Origin: Coriobacteriaceae bacterium
GTDB lineage: Bacteria > Actinomycetota > Coriobacteriia > Coriobacteriales > Coriobacteriaceae
Assembly (NCBI GenBank): GCA_902364975.1
Contig: CABJFQ010000002.1
Coordinates: forward strand, 1-64,000
Direction of reading: 5' to 3'
Length of the DNA: 64,000 bases
The position numbers and the translations under genes were made by a program. Of the stretch, positions 7,552 through 15,432 are shown piece by piece. The notes under the pieces were generated by a model. That model was not told the DNA's origin, ran no database searches, and was given only the letters and a program-made list of their open reading frames with translations. The number at the start of each line of letters is the position of its first letter. Positions within the stretch are counted from its first letter, which is position 1.

Positions 7552-8344
7552 AGCTCAGCAGCATGCGGTCGTTGGCGAGCTCGCCGCCCGAGACCTCCTC
7601 GAACTTCTGCAGCAGGTCGGCCACGGTGAGTGACTTCTTCTCATCGCCCGCCACGTCGTAAATCACGTGACCTTCGTGCATCATGATCAGACGGTTGCCC
7701 AGACGGATGGCGTCGTTCATGTTGTGCGTGACCATGAGCGTGGTCAGGTGGTTCTCGTCGACGATCTCCTCGGTCAGGTTGAGCACCTTCGATGCCGTTT
7801 TGGGGTCGAGGGCCGCGGTGTGCTCGTCGAGCAGCAGCAGGCGCGGCTTGGTGAGCGTGGCCATCAGCAGGGTGAGTGCCTGGCGCTGGCCACCCGAGAG
7901 CAGGCCGACCTTGGCGTTGAGGCGTGTGTCCAGACCGAGGTCCAAGCGCTTGAGCAGCTCAACGTACTCGTCCTTCTCGGCCTTGGTGACGCCCCACGAA
8001 AGACCTCGACGCTGACCGCGACGCTTGGCGAGGGCTAGATTCTCGGCAATCTGCATGTCGGCTGCGGTGCCGCGCATGGGGTCCTGGAACACTCGGCCTA
8101 GGTACTTGGCGCGCTGCGACTCGCTCAGACGCGAGATGTCGGTGCCGTCGAGCTCGATAACGCCCGAATCGAGCGGATACACGCCGGCAATCATGTTGAG
8201 CAGCGTGGACTTGCCGGCGCCGTTGCCGCCGATCACGGTCACAAAGTCACCGTCGTTAAGGGTGAGGTCAACGCCGGTGAGTGCGCGCTTCTCGGTGACG
8301 GTGCCCTTGTTAAAGGTCTTTTTGACGTGCGAGAGCTTAAGCAT
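7550..8344 (-). CDS. ABC transporter ATP-binding protein (TrpZ-like)
   Basis: 264 residues from the ATG at 8344 (MLKLSHVKK), with AGGGG nine bases upstream. It contains Walker A (GGNGAGKST, about residue 40), Q-loop (VFQDP), signature (LSGGQRQALTLL), Walker B (LLLLDEHTAALDP) and the switch His (VTHNM). It is the cytoplasmic motor for the permease and lipoprotein genes transcribed just before it, and its start overlaps the permease stop by 8 bp. The set resembles TrpXYZ/YtgP-type importers for small organic substrates, often aromatic amino acids. The substrate here is not determined. Confidence 0.9.
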   Translation of the reverse strand: MLKLSHVKKTFNKGTVTEKRALTGVDLTLNDGDFVTVIGGNGAGKSTLLNMIAGVYPLDSGVIELDGTDISRLSESQRAKYLGRVFQDPMRGTAADMQIAENLALAKRRGQRRGLSWGVTKAEKDEYVELLKRLDLGLDTRLNAKVGLLSGGQRQALTLLMATLTKPRLLLLDEHTAALDPKTASKVLNLTEEIVDENHLTTLMVTHNMNDAIRLGNRLIMMHEGHVIYDVAGDEKKSLTVADLLQKFEEVSGGELANDRMLLS

Positions 8345-9260
8345 CTGCCTCATCCCCTTTCGTGTAGGAGCTGCGGAGCTTATAGCGCTCCCAAACCACG
8401 GGCACGCACAGGGCCACGGCAACGATCACGGCGGAGAGCAGCTTCATGTCGTTGGCATCCATGCCCAGCTGCAGCACGATGGCGCGAATGAGGAAGTACA
8501 CCACGGAGCCAAAGACGGCAGAGGCAAGACGGACGCTAAACTGCGTCAGACCGCCGGGCAGCAGGCGGCCGAGCACCTCGCCGATAACAATGGCGGCAAG
8601 ACCGATAACGATGGCGCCTGTGCCCATGCCAATGTCAGCGTACTTCTGGCTCTGGCAGATGAGCGCACCCGAAAGGCCGATAAGGGCGTTGGAGAGCACG
8701 AGGGCGATCATCTTGGTGGAGTTGGTGTTGACGCCCAGGGCGCGGATCATGTACTCGTTGTTGCCGGTGGCACGCAGCGCCGAGCCGATCTCGGTGCCAA
8801 AGAACCAGTACAGGATGGCGACGATGGCCACGGCCAGCACAATGCCCAGGATGATGGCAACGGTGGACTGCGGCAGGCCCGTCATGTGGCTGACAGACGA
8901 GAAGATGGTGCCCTTGGCAAGGATGGGCGTGTTGGATTTGCCCATGATGCGCAGGTTGATGGACCACAGACTGATCTGCGTAAGGATTCCGGCGAGGATC
9001 GCGGGAATCTCAAAGACGGTGGTCAAGATGCCCGTGACAGCGCCGGCGATGGCACCGGCGCACATGCCGGCCAGCACGGCGAGCAAGGGGTCGACGTTGT
9101 TGTTGACGATGAGCACGGCGCAAACACAGCCGCCGAGGGCAAAGCTGCCGTCGCAGGTCATATCGGGGATGTCGAGCAGGCGGAACGTGATAAACACGCC
9201 AAGCACCATAATGCCCCAGAGGACGCCCTGCGAAACGGCGCCCTGCAATGCAATGAGCAT
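8337..9260 (-). CDS. ABC transporter permease (TrpY-like)
   Basis: A 307-residue, strongly hydrophobic protein with 8-9 predicted membrane helices. It contains the BPD_transp_2-type features DMTCDGSFALGG near the N-terminus and GSALRATGNNEYMIRALGVNT in the cytoplasmic loop that contacts the ATPase. AGGAGGT lies seven bases before the ATG. It forms the membrane channel of the importer with the downstream ATPase and the upstream lipoprotein. A 204-bp gap containing hairpins separates it from the lipoprotein gene. Confidence 0.87.
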   Translation of the reverse strand: MLIALQGAVSQGVLWGIMVLGVFITFRLLDIPDMTCDGSFALGGCVCAVLIVNNNVDPLLAVLAGMCAGAIAGAVTGILTTVFEIPAILAGILTQISLWSINLRIMGKSNTPILAKGTIFSSVSHMTGLPQSTVAIILGIVLAVAIVAILYWFFGTEIGSALRATGNNEYMIRALGVNTNSTKMIALVLSNALIGLSGALICQSQKYADIGMGTGAIVIGLAAIVIGEVLGRLLPGGLTQFSVRLASAVFGSVVYFLIRAIVLQLGMDANDMKLLSAVIVAVALCVPVVWERYKLRSSYTKGDEADA

Positions 9261-9337
9261 GCTTCATACCTCCTAGGATAGGGTGGACACGTGATTTTCC
9301 ATAATAGCGGTAACGCTGCATAAAAGAGTTGCGGACG

Positions 9338-9393
9338 GATGTTTTGTCTCATCCGAAACAAGCAGGGCGGACGCCGGTCTTTAGCGTTCGCCC
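9338..9393 (-). other. Intercistronic hairpins in ABC importer operon
   Basis: Two hairpins lie in the gap between the binding-protein and permease genes: CGGATG...CATCCG (9338-9356) and GGGCGGACGC / GCGTTCGCCC (9365-9374, 9384-9393). Such structures commonly lower expression of permease genes relative to the binding protein. That role is inferred here. Confidence 0.4.
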
Positions 9394-9464
9394 CTGTGGC
9401 TCAGATATTGAATAACGCGGCTATGGCACGAGCGCGGGCTCTAGATGCATTGCCACGCATGACG

Positions 9465-10445
9465 CTACGCGTCCAGAGCGGAAAGGTCGATGCCCAGAGC
9501 CTCGGCCATCTCGTCGTTCTTGACGACGACCAGGTCCTTGCTCGAGAGGTGCTTGATCGGCATATCCTCGGGCTTAGCCTCGCCCTTCAGAATCTTAACG
9601 GCCATCTCGCCTGCGGCGTAGCCCAGGTCCTCATAGTTGATGGAGAGGGTGAACAGGCCGCCGGCCTTGCACATGCCCTCCTCGCCGGTAACGAAGGGGA
9701 GCTTGTTCTCCTTGCAGATCTGGCCGACCTGCGAAGCACCCGCGGCGATGGTGTTGTCGGTGGGGGAGTACAGCGCGTCGACCTTGCCCACGGCGGACTC
9801 GACGACGGACTGGATCTCGTTGGAGCTCGAGACGGTGAAGTCGGTGTACTCGAGGCCCAGTTTGTCGAGCTCCTTCTTGGCGGCCTTGATCTGGACGTCG
9901 GAGTTGGACTCGGCGGTGCAGTAGAGCAGGCCGACCTTCTTAACGTCGGGCAGGACCTTCTGCATCATCTCGAGCTGCTCGGCGACCGGGGTGAGGTCGG
10001 AAGCGCCCGTGACGTTGGTGCCGGGCTTGTCGTTGTCCTGGACCAGGCCGGAAGCGGCGTAGTCGGTGATGGCGCAGCCAACGATGGGGATATCGGCGGT
10101 GGCGCCGGCGGCAGCCTGCGCGGCAGGCGTAGCGATGGCATAGATCAGGTTGACGCCGTCGCCTACGAACTTGTCGGCAATGGACTTACACGTGGACTGG
10201 TCGTTCTGGGCGTTCTTCTGGTCGATCTTGACCTTGAGACCGCTCTTCTTGATGGCCTTGACGAAGCCGTCGTTGGCGGCATCGAGCGCGGAGTGCTCGG
10301 TGAGCTGCAGAACGCCGATGGTGTAGTCGGAACCGGCGGCAGCGGAGCCGGAACCAGAGTTGCCGCCGCATCCGGCGAGCGGAGCGAGCGCGAGCAGGCC
10401 AGCGGAGACAAGAAGGCTCCTGCGGCTGATGGTGATGTCCTTCAT
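9465..10445 (-). CDS. ABC transporter substrate-binding lipoprotein (TrpX-like, PF04392 type)
   Basis: 326 residues. The N-terminal signal has a twin-arginine-like ISRRSLL followed by a hydrophobic core and lipobox LAGC, with lipidation expected at Cys26. The mature part has the two-lobe ABC_sub_bind fold: YTIGVLQLTEHSALDAAN, DGVNLIYAIATPAAQAA, the hinge-like VKKVGLLYC, and ALYSPTDNTIAA. This family delivers small ligands such as tryptophan or tyrosine to the TrpYZ-type permease and ATPase. The gene is first in the operon, with a plausible promoter upstream. Ligand specificity cannot be read from the sequence. Confidence 0.88.
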   Translation of the reverse strand: MKDITISRRSLLVSAGLLALAPLAGCGGNSGSGSAAAGSDYTIGVLQLTEHSALDAANDGFVKAIKKSGLKVKIDQKNAQNDQSTCKSIADKFVGDGVNLIYAIATPAAQAAAGATADIPIVGCAITDYAASGLVQDNDKPGTNVTGASDLTPVAEQLEMMQKVLPDVKKVGLLYCTAESNSDVQIKAAKKELDKLGLEYTDFTVSSSNEIQSVVESAVGKVDALYSPTDNTIAAGASQVGQICKENKLPFVTGEEGMCKAGGLFTLSINYEDLGYAAGEMAVKILKGEAKPEDMPIKHLSSKDLVVVKNDEMAEALGIDLSALDA

Positions 10446-10508
10446 ATCATTACCCCCAGTATAAAAATGGCTGGAAACACTGCACTAGGAAAAAGTGCAA
10501 GTGGGACT

Positions 10509-10536
10509 ATAGTAACGCCGATGCCCATTTTTACAA
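10509..10536 (-). promoter_or_regulatory. Putative promoter of ABC importer operon
   Basis: On the minus strand, TTGTAA (10536-10531) and TACTAT (10514-10509) are 16 bp apart and about 65 bp before the lipoprotein start. A small inverted repeat, TGCACT...AGTGCA (10481-10499), lies downstream of the -10 box and could be an operator. Confidence 0.5.
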
Positions 10537-10604
10537 CATCCTGGCGCGTTTTTTAATACTGAACCGGATGGGCGGTGCTGAGGAACGACGGACGGTAACG
10601 GGGC

Positions 10605-11393
10605 TTACGCTGCGGGTGCGGTGCTGTCTTCTTCGTCTAGCGCGGCAAAGAGTTTCTTGCCGTCGAGCAAACGCGTGCTGACGTTTCTCATGCGGCTGAC
10701 CTCAACGGTGCGCAGGGTGTCGTCGGCGCCTCGGGTGTCGTAGACCGTTCCCAGCAGATACGAGACGCCGTCGCGCTGCCTGATGGCAAAGGGCCGGACC
10801 GTCATCCGCACCACCTCGATTTCGCCTCGGGTCAGGACGTTTGTGATATCAAAGCTGACGGTTGTTCCATGGTCGATGGCCTGTTCGATGAGCTCGCACG
10901 TGTCGATACGCTTGGCGTGCGGACGCGTTGTCTTGACGGGTGCGTCGTTGGCGGCCGGTGCCGGTTCGGGCATATCGAGATAGTCGCGAACATCGGCGCT
11001 CGCCATGGCGACCAGGTGCTGCGCCATGCTCTTTCGAATGGCTATGGGCGTCGACCGGTTGCGCATGACCATGCCGTGGAGCCGTATGATCTCTTCGTCA
11101 GCAAGCGGGCGGGTAAGAAGTTTGTAGCCCACGCCGCGTTTGTACTCAATTTCGTATCCGGCATGGCGAAGCGCGGAGATGGCGGTGTAGATGCTGCGCC
11201 GCGCCGCCGAGATGGGCATGCGGGCGGGGTCGTCGGGATGGGCGAGGCGCCGGATCAACTCATCGGAAAGCATGGCCTTGTCCTCGCCGGTGTTTTCGCT
11301 TAATAGTTGCAGGATGCGAACGGCGCGATAGGCTGCCATCGAGGCGGCGCCCCTCGTCGTGGTGTCGTAGGTTTCAACAGCGGCTTCGGTCAT
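10605..11393 (-). CDS. WYL-domain-like transcriptional regulator
   Basis: 262 residues from the ATG at 11393; the GTG at 11402 would sit against the ribosome-binding site. The N-terminus has a winged-helix-like segment (YRAVRILQLLSENTG, then RRSIYTAISALRHAGYEIEYKRGVGYKL, about residues 22-95). The C-terminal half (RMTVRPFAIRQRDGVSYLLGTV) matches the pattern of WYL domains, although the W-Y-L triplet itself is not intact. Its minus-strand neighbour downstream is the ABC importer, with its own promoter. Regulation of that importer is possible but unproven. Confidence 0.65.
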   Translation of the reverse strand: MTEAAVETYDTTTRGAASMAAYRAVRILQLLSENTGEDKAMLSDELIRRLAHPDDPARMPISAARRSIYTAISALRHAGYEIEYKRGVGYKLLTRPLADEEIIRLHGMVMRNRSTPIAIRKSMAQHLVAMASADVRDYLDMPEPAPAANDAPVKTTRPHAKRIDTCELIEQAIDHGTTVSFDITNVLTRGEIEVVRMTVRPFAIRQRDGVSYLLGTVYDTRGADDTLRTVEVSRMRNVSTRLLDGKKLFAALDEEDSTAPAA

Positions 11394-11573
11394 GGTGCCC
11401 ACGTCCTTTCCGTTTTGGGTGGCGACGGTATGGAGCCTAGGACGTGGGGCTTTCCCAGGGGCACAGGGCGCTCTGGGCGGTCGGTAGTCGTCGGCAAACG
11501 GCGGGTCGAGTTTTCAACAGCCCTGCTCAACTGACCAAAAACTTGCCAAAAGCTTGACGGATGCTGTTGAAAA

Positions 11574-11605
11574 AAGCGTCTCTCGACCGATGTCGAGAGA
11601 CGCTT
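11574..11605 (-). terminator. Terminator of asnS
   Basis: A 14-bp perfect stem AAGCGTCTCTCGAC / GTCGAGAGACGCTT with a 4-nt loop. On the minus strand it is followed by a T-run, 46 bp past the asnS stop. Confidence 0.9.
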
Positions 11606-11651
11606 ATGCGATGAGCGTTGGCGTGTGGCGACGCGAGCTAGCGTCCGACGA

Positions 11652-13055
11652 TTAGAAGTCGGCGTTGCCCACGGTGCGCGGGTGCGGCAGGACGTCGCGG
11701 ATGTTGCCCACGCCGGTCAGATACATGACCAAGCGCTCGAAGCCCAGACCGTAGCCGGCGTGCTTGCAGGAACCGTAGCGGCGCAGGTCAAGGTAGTACT
11801 TGTACTGCTCGGGATTCATGCCCAGGTCCTTGATGCGGGCCTCGAGCAGATCCAGGCGCTCCTCGCGCTGGGAGCCGCCGATAATCTCGCCGATACCGGG
11901 AACCAGGCAGTCGGCGGCGGCGACGGTCTTGCCGTCCTCGTTCATGCGCATGTAGAAGGCCTTGATCTCGGCCGGGTAGTCGGTTACGAAGGTCGGGCGC
12001 TTAAAGTGCTCTTCGGTCAGGAAACGCTCATGCTCGGTTTGTAGGTCGATGCCCCAGCTCACGGGATAGTCAAACTTGTGACCGGCGGCGACGGCCTGCT
12101 CCAGGATCTCGACGGCCTCGGTATAGGTGACGCGGGCAAAGTCGGAGTTGGCGACATGGTCCAGGCGCTCGAGCAGACCCTTGTCCACAAACTTGTTGAG
12201 CATGTTGAGCTCGTCGGGGCAGGTGGCCATAACGTCCTTAAGAACGTACTTGAGCATGGCCTCGGCGTTATCCATGTAGTCGTTGAGGTCGGCAAATGCC
12301 ATCTCGGGCTCAATCATCCAAAACTCGGCGGCGTGGCGCGTGGTGTTGGAGTTTTCGGCGCGGAAGGTGGGGCCAAAGGTGTACACGTCGCCAAAGGCCA
12401 TGGCAAAGTTCTCGGCATTGAGCTGGCCGGAAACGGTGAGGCTCGCATGCTTGCCAAAGAAGTCCTGACTCCAGTCGACCTCGCCGGACTCGGTGAGGGG
12501 CGGGTTTTTGGGGTCGAGCGTGGTCACGCGGAACATCTCGCCGGCGCCCTCGCAGTCACTCGTGGTGATGATGGGGGTGTTGACGTAGACAAAGCCCTGC
12601 TCCTGGAAGAAGCGGTGGATGGCGGCAGCCGCGACAGAGCGGATACGGAACACGGCGCGGAACAGGTTGGTGCGCGGGCGCAGGTGCTGCTGAGTGCGCA
12701 GGAACTCGACGGTGGCACGCTTCTTCTGCAGCGGGTAATCCGGAGCGCTGACGCCCTCGACCTCGATGGAGGTAGCAGAAAGCTCGAAGGGCTGGGGCGC
12801 ATCGGGGGTCAGCTTGACGGTGCCGGTGCAAATGAGTGCGGCCGAGACGTTTTGATGGGCAATCTCGTCGTAGTTGTCGAGCGCCTCGCGGTTCATGACG
12901 ACCTGCAGGTCGCGGAAGCAGCTGCCGTCGTTGAGCGTAACGAAGCCAAAGTTCTTCATGTCGCGGACGGACTTGACCCAGCCGGCAACGGTGACGGTCT
13001 GGCCACCGAGCGACTCGGCATCGGCATAGAGCTGCGCGATTTTGGTGCGGTTCAC
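11652..13055 (-). CDS. asnS: Asparaginyl-tRNA synthetase
   Basis: 467 residues from a GTG at 13055 preceded by GGGAGGA; the in-frame upstream ATG overlaps that site. It has an N-terminal OB-fold anticodon-binding domain (about 10-110: [19 protein letters not shown]) and a class IIb catalytic core. Motif 2 is seen in [22 protein letters not shown] and motif 3 in [13 protein letters not shown] near the C-terminus. It charges tRNA-Asn with asparagine in the cytoplasm. Length and motifs are normal. It is transcribed alone, with its own terminator. Confidence 0.96.
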   Translation of the reverse strand: MNRTKIAQLYADAESLGGQTVTVAGWVKSVRDMKNFGFVTLNDGSCFRDLQVVMNREALDNYDEIAHQNVSAALICTGTVKLTPDAPQPFELSATSIEVEGVSAPDYPLQKKRATVEFLRTQQHLRPRTNLFRAVFRIRSVAAAAIHRFFQEQGFVYVNTPIITTSDCEGAGEMFRVTTLDPKNPPLTESGEVDWSQDFFGKHASLTVSGQLNAENFAMAFGDVYTFGPTFRAENSNTTRHAAEFWMIEPEMAFADLNDYMDNAEAMLKYVLKDVMATCPDELNMLNKFVDKGLLERLDHVANSDFARVTYTEAVEILEQAVAAGHKFDYPVSWGIDLQTEHERFLTEEHFKRPTFVTDYPAEIKAFYMRMNEDGKTVAAADCLVPGIGEIIGGSQREERLDLLEARIKDLGMNPEQYKYYLDLRRYGSCKHAGYGLGFERLVMYLTGVGNIRDVLPHPRTVGNADF

Positions 13056-13168
13056 GTATCCTCCCATAACGGTTGAATGATAGCTATCCATACAGTTCGA
13101 TATTCTAGCAGCTCGGCTCATTTGGGCTATACAGATAAGGCATTGGCGGGATGGTTTTTCAAACGAAA

Positions 13169-13199
13169 AGCGCCCGCGGCCAGATGGTCGCGGGCGCTT
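13169..13199 (-). terminator. Terminator of the EIIA gene
   Basis: An 11-bp perfect stem AAGCGCCCGCG / CGCGGGCGCTT, followed on the minus strand by TTTTCGTTTG. Confidence 0.85.
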
Positions 13200-13236
13200 G
13201 ACGAGGTGCCTTTTGGCTGTGTGGCGCGGGGCCTGG

Positions 13237-13800
13237 CTACTTGGTCTTGGCTACCAGCAGCGGGTCGCCAAGCTTGACGAGCGGGTTGCCGCCGATAAGC
13301 GTTCCAGACTCGCCGACATGGTCGATGCTCTTAAGACGATCGAGCTCGGAGACGATGACGGTCACGATGTCCTCGTGACCAGCGGCCTTAATGGCCTCGC
13401 GGTCGAAGCTGATGAGCGGCTGGCCTGCCTTGACCACATCGCCCATCTCGACAAAGCGGGCAAAACCCTTGCCGTTCATTTCCACGGTGCCCAGGCCAAC
13501 ATGGATGAACACGCGAAGACCGTCCTCGGTGATCATGCCAATGGAGTGGTTGGTGACAGTGGTGGCGCCGATGCGGCCGTTGGCGGGCGCATAGATGGTG
13601 CCGGTAATGGGCTCGATGCCATAGCCCTGGCCAAGCATGCCCGAGGCGATCGTCTCGTCGGGAACTTCGTCCAGGTTGACGAGCACGCCGTTGACGGGGG
13701 CATAGATGACGCCTTCGCGGGTGGCGAAGCTTGCTGCGGGCGGAACAGACGCCTCGCCGGTCGAGGTGAAGGTGGACTTAAGCGAATCGAGCAGACCCAT
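13237..13800 (-). CDS. PTS glucose-type EIIA component (Crr-like)
   Basis: 187 residues from the ATG at 13800, with TTGGAGG upstream. It is a PTS_EIIA_1 domain: [36 protein letters not shown] (the auxiliary His) and the phosphorylated His in [20 protein letters not shown] carries phosphate from HPr to a sugar EIIB. The gene stands alone, without EIIB or EIIC next to it. The orphan EIIC at 50.4-51.6 kb is of the type such an EIIA could serve, but no EIIB is in the window. Confidence 0.92.
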   Translation of the reverse strand: MGLLDSLKSTFTSTGEASVPPAASFATREGVIYAPVNGVLVNLDEVPDETIASGMLGQGYGIEPITGTIYAPANGRIGATTVTNHSIGMITEDGLRVFIHVGLGTVEMNGKGFARFVEMGDVVKAGQPLISFDREAIKAAGHEDIVTVIVSELDRLKSIDHVGESGTLIGGNPLVKLGDPLLVAKTK

Positions 13801-14043
13801 AGTTGCCTCCAACTTAAATAGGCGCATATCGCGCGTTTGGTTTGCCGGAAACGTTTCATATGTGTTTCGCGGCTTGGTCAACGCCCCCTATTTTACGCTG
13901 CTCAGCGATACCTCTGAGCTGGGATTATGTGATATATCAGTTGAAGGGAAACTTATTGCTGGTGTGTTTCTGCGCCACGGGTTCAAGTGGGGTACGCTTG
14001 AAGGCAAAAACAAGGGCGCATAATTTGCGCGAAGGGAGCACAT

Positions 14044-14943
14044 ATGATTGTCGAGAACTATGCGCTGTGGGGCGAGGAGCCGACCGAGGATTATCCGGCG
14101 ACCTTTACGTATCTGGGTGCCGAGCCGCTGCCCGACAAGCCCAATGGCCGCCGCCCCGCGGTGATCATCTGCGGCGGAGGCGGGTTTACGCATATCGCTC
14201 CGCACGAGCAGGACCCGGTGGCGTTTGCATTTTTGGACCGCGGCTACCAGGCCTTTGTGCTCAACTATGTCACGAGTTCTACGGGTGACGTGAGCTTTCC
14301 GCGCCCCCAGGCAGATCTTGCCAAGATGGTCGCCACGGTGCGCGCCAACGCCGACGAGTGGCATGTCGATCCTAAGCGCGTGTGCGTCGTGGGATTCTCG
14401 GCGGGCGGCATGATCTGTGCCTCGCTGGCAACGCAGTGGAAGACCGGCCCCTTCGCGGCACTTGCCGGGGCGCGTCCGGACGACATTCGCCCCGATGCCG
14501 TGGTGCTGGGCTATCCGCTGCTCGACTTTGCCTATGTGCGTGATATGCAGACGCGCGACCCGCGCATCGACCTGCGCGTGCCCAAGACGGGTGGCAAGAC
14601 GGGGCGCGATTTACTCAACGACTATCTGTCGATGGTGACGGGCGGCGAGGCCACCGACGAGCACCTGGCCGATATCTGCCCCACCACGCATGTTTCGCGT
14701 CAGATGCCGCCGACCTTTGTGTGGGGCGTGTCCGACGACAAGACGGCGCCGATCGCGCAGGTCTATCCGTTTGCCCAACGCATGGTCGAGGAGGGCGTCG
14801 CTTGTGAGACGCACGTCTTTGACCAGGGCGGCCACGGCCTTTCGCTCGGCAACGCCAACACCGCAGTCGACAACGAGGACAAGCAGGTGGCGGTCCGTCC
14901 TTGGATTCGCCTAGCCTTCCGCTTCCTGGAGCGCCATATGTAA
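14044..14943 (+). CDS. Alpha/beta-hydrolase, acetyl-esterase type
   Basis: 299 residues, GAAGGGAG before the ATG. The fold is alpha/beta hydrolase of the HSL/BD-FAE type. VIICGGGGFTHIAPHE (about 40-55) holds the oxyanion-hole glycines, VVGFSAGG (about 117-124) the nucleophilic Ser, VWGVSDDKTAPI the Asp region and DQGGHGLSLG the catalytic His. Members remove acetyl or other acyl groups from carbohydrates or small esters. There is no signal peptide, so it acts in the cytoplasm. It is divergent from the EIIA gene and 47 bp upstream of a small unknown gene. Confidence 0.87.
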   Translation: MIVENYALWGEEPTEDYPATFTYLGAEPLPDKPNGRRPAVIICGGGGFTHIAPHEQDPVAFAFLDRGYQAFVLNYVTSSTGDVSFPRPQADLAKMVATVRANADEWHVDPKRVCVVGFSAGGMICASLATQWKTGPFAALAGARPDDIRPDAVVLGYPLLDFAYVRDMQTRDPRIDLRVPKTGGKTGRDLLNDYLSMVTGGEATDEHLADICPTTHVSRQMPPTFVWGVSDDKTAPIAQVYPFAQRMVEEGVACETHVFDQGGHGLSLGNANTAVDNEDKQVAVRPWIRLAFRFLERHM

Positions 14944-14990
14944 AAGTAGACTACTTGCCCGTTTCAAAAAGTCTGCTTAGAGGAGGAGCC

Positions 14991-15311
14991 ATGCTTGAGG
15001 GTACGTATGTGGTTTCGGCCCAGACGCCGGTGGGGAGTAAACGCGGCGAGGTGACGTTTTCACATGGGGTGAACGGCGTGCTCAGGGCAGTACTAAACGT
15101 CAGGGGTCTCAATATCGCTCTCTCGAGCGCCCGCGCTGAAGGCGATTTCTTTGAACTCTCGGGTACTATCTCCCATGTCTTGATGGGCAAGGCGCCCTTT
15201 GCATGCACGGGGTCAGTCGAGGGTGATCGACTCACTGCTACCGCGCGGTCGGGTTCCGTTTCGATCTCGCTGAGCGGTATGCGCAAAGAGCTTTCGGGGC
15301 GCACCGCATAA
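14991..15311 (+). CDS. Small protein of unknown function
   Basis: 106 residues from the ATG at 14991, with GAGGAGG six bases upstream, a strong translation signal. Alternating hydrophobic and polar residues (GEVTFSHGVNGVLRAVLNV, DFFELSGTISHVLMG) suggest an all-beta fold, probably a small barrel. There is no signal peptide or membrane segment. It lies 47 bp after the esterase gene and may share its transcript. I recognise no family with certainty. Confidence 0.65.
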   Translation: MLEGTYVVSAQTPVGSKRGEVTFSHGVNGVLRAVLNVRGLNIALSSARAEGDFFELSGTISHVLMGKAPFACTGSVEGDRLTATARSGSVSISLSGMRKELSGRTA

Positions 15312-15382
15312 AGTTTGCGCAGGTAAACATCGGTATTTGACTTTATAAAATAGTTCAGAGCGCTATCATTTGTCGTTACGAG

Positions 15383-15409
15383 TTGGTTAGCCCCGGTAAA
15401 CGGTTAACC
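15383..15409 (+). promoter_or_regulatory. Possible iron-regulator site upstream of feoAB
   Basis: TTGGTTAGCC at 15383 and GGTTAACC at 15402-15409 form an imperfect inverted arrangement just before the feo start. TTAGGTTAGC-like half-sites are typical of DtxR/IdeR operators, and feo genes are usually iron-repressed. The match is partial. Confidence 0.25.
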
Positions 15410-15432
15410 GCGTCTAACGAAAGGATGAGCGC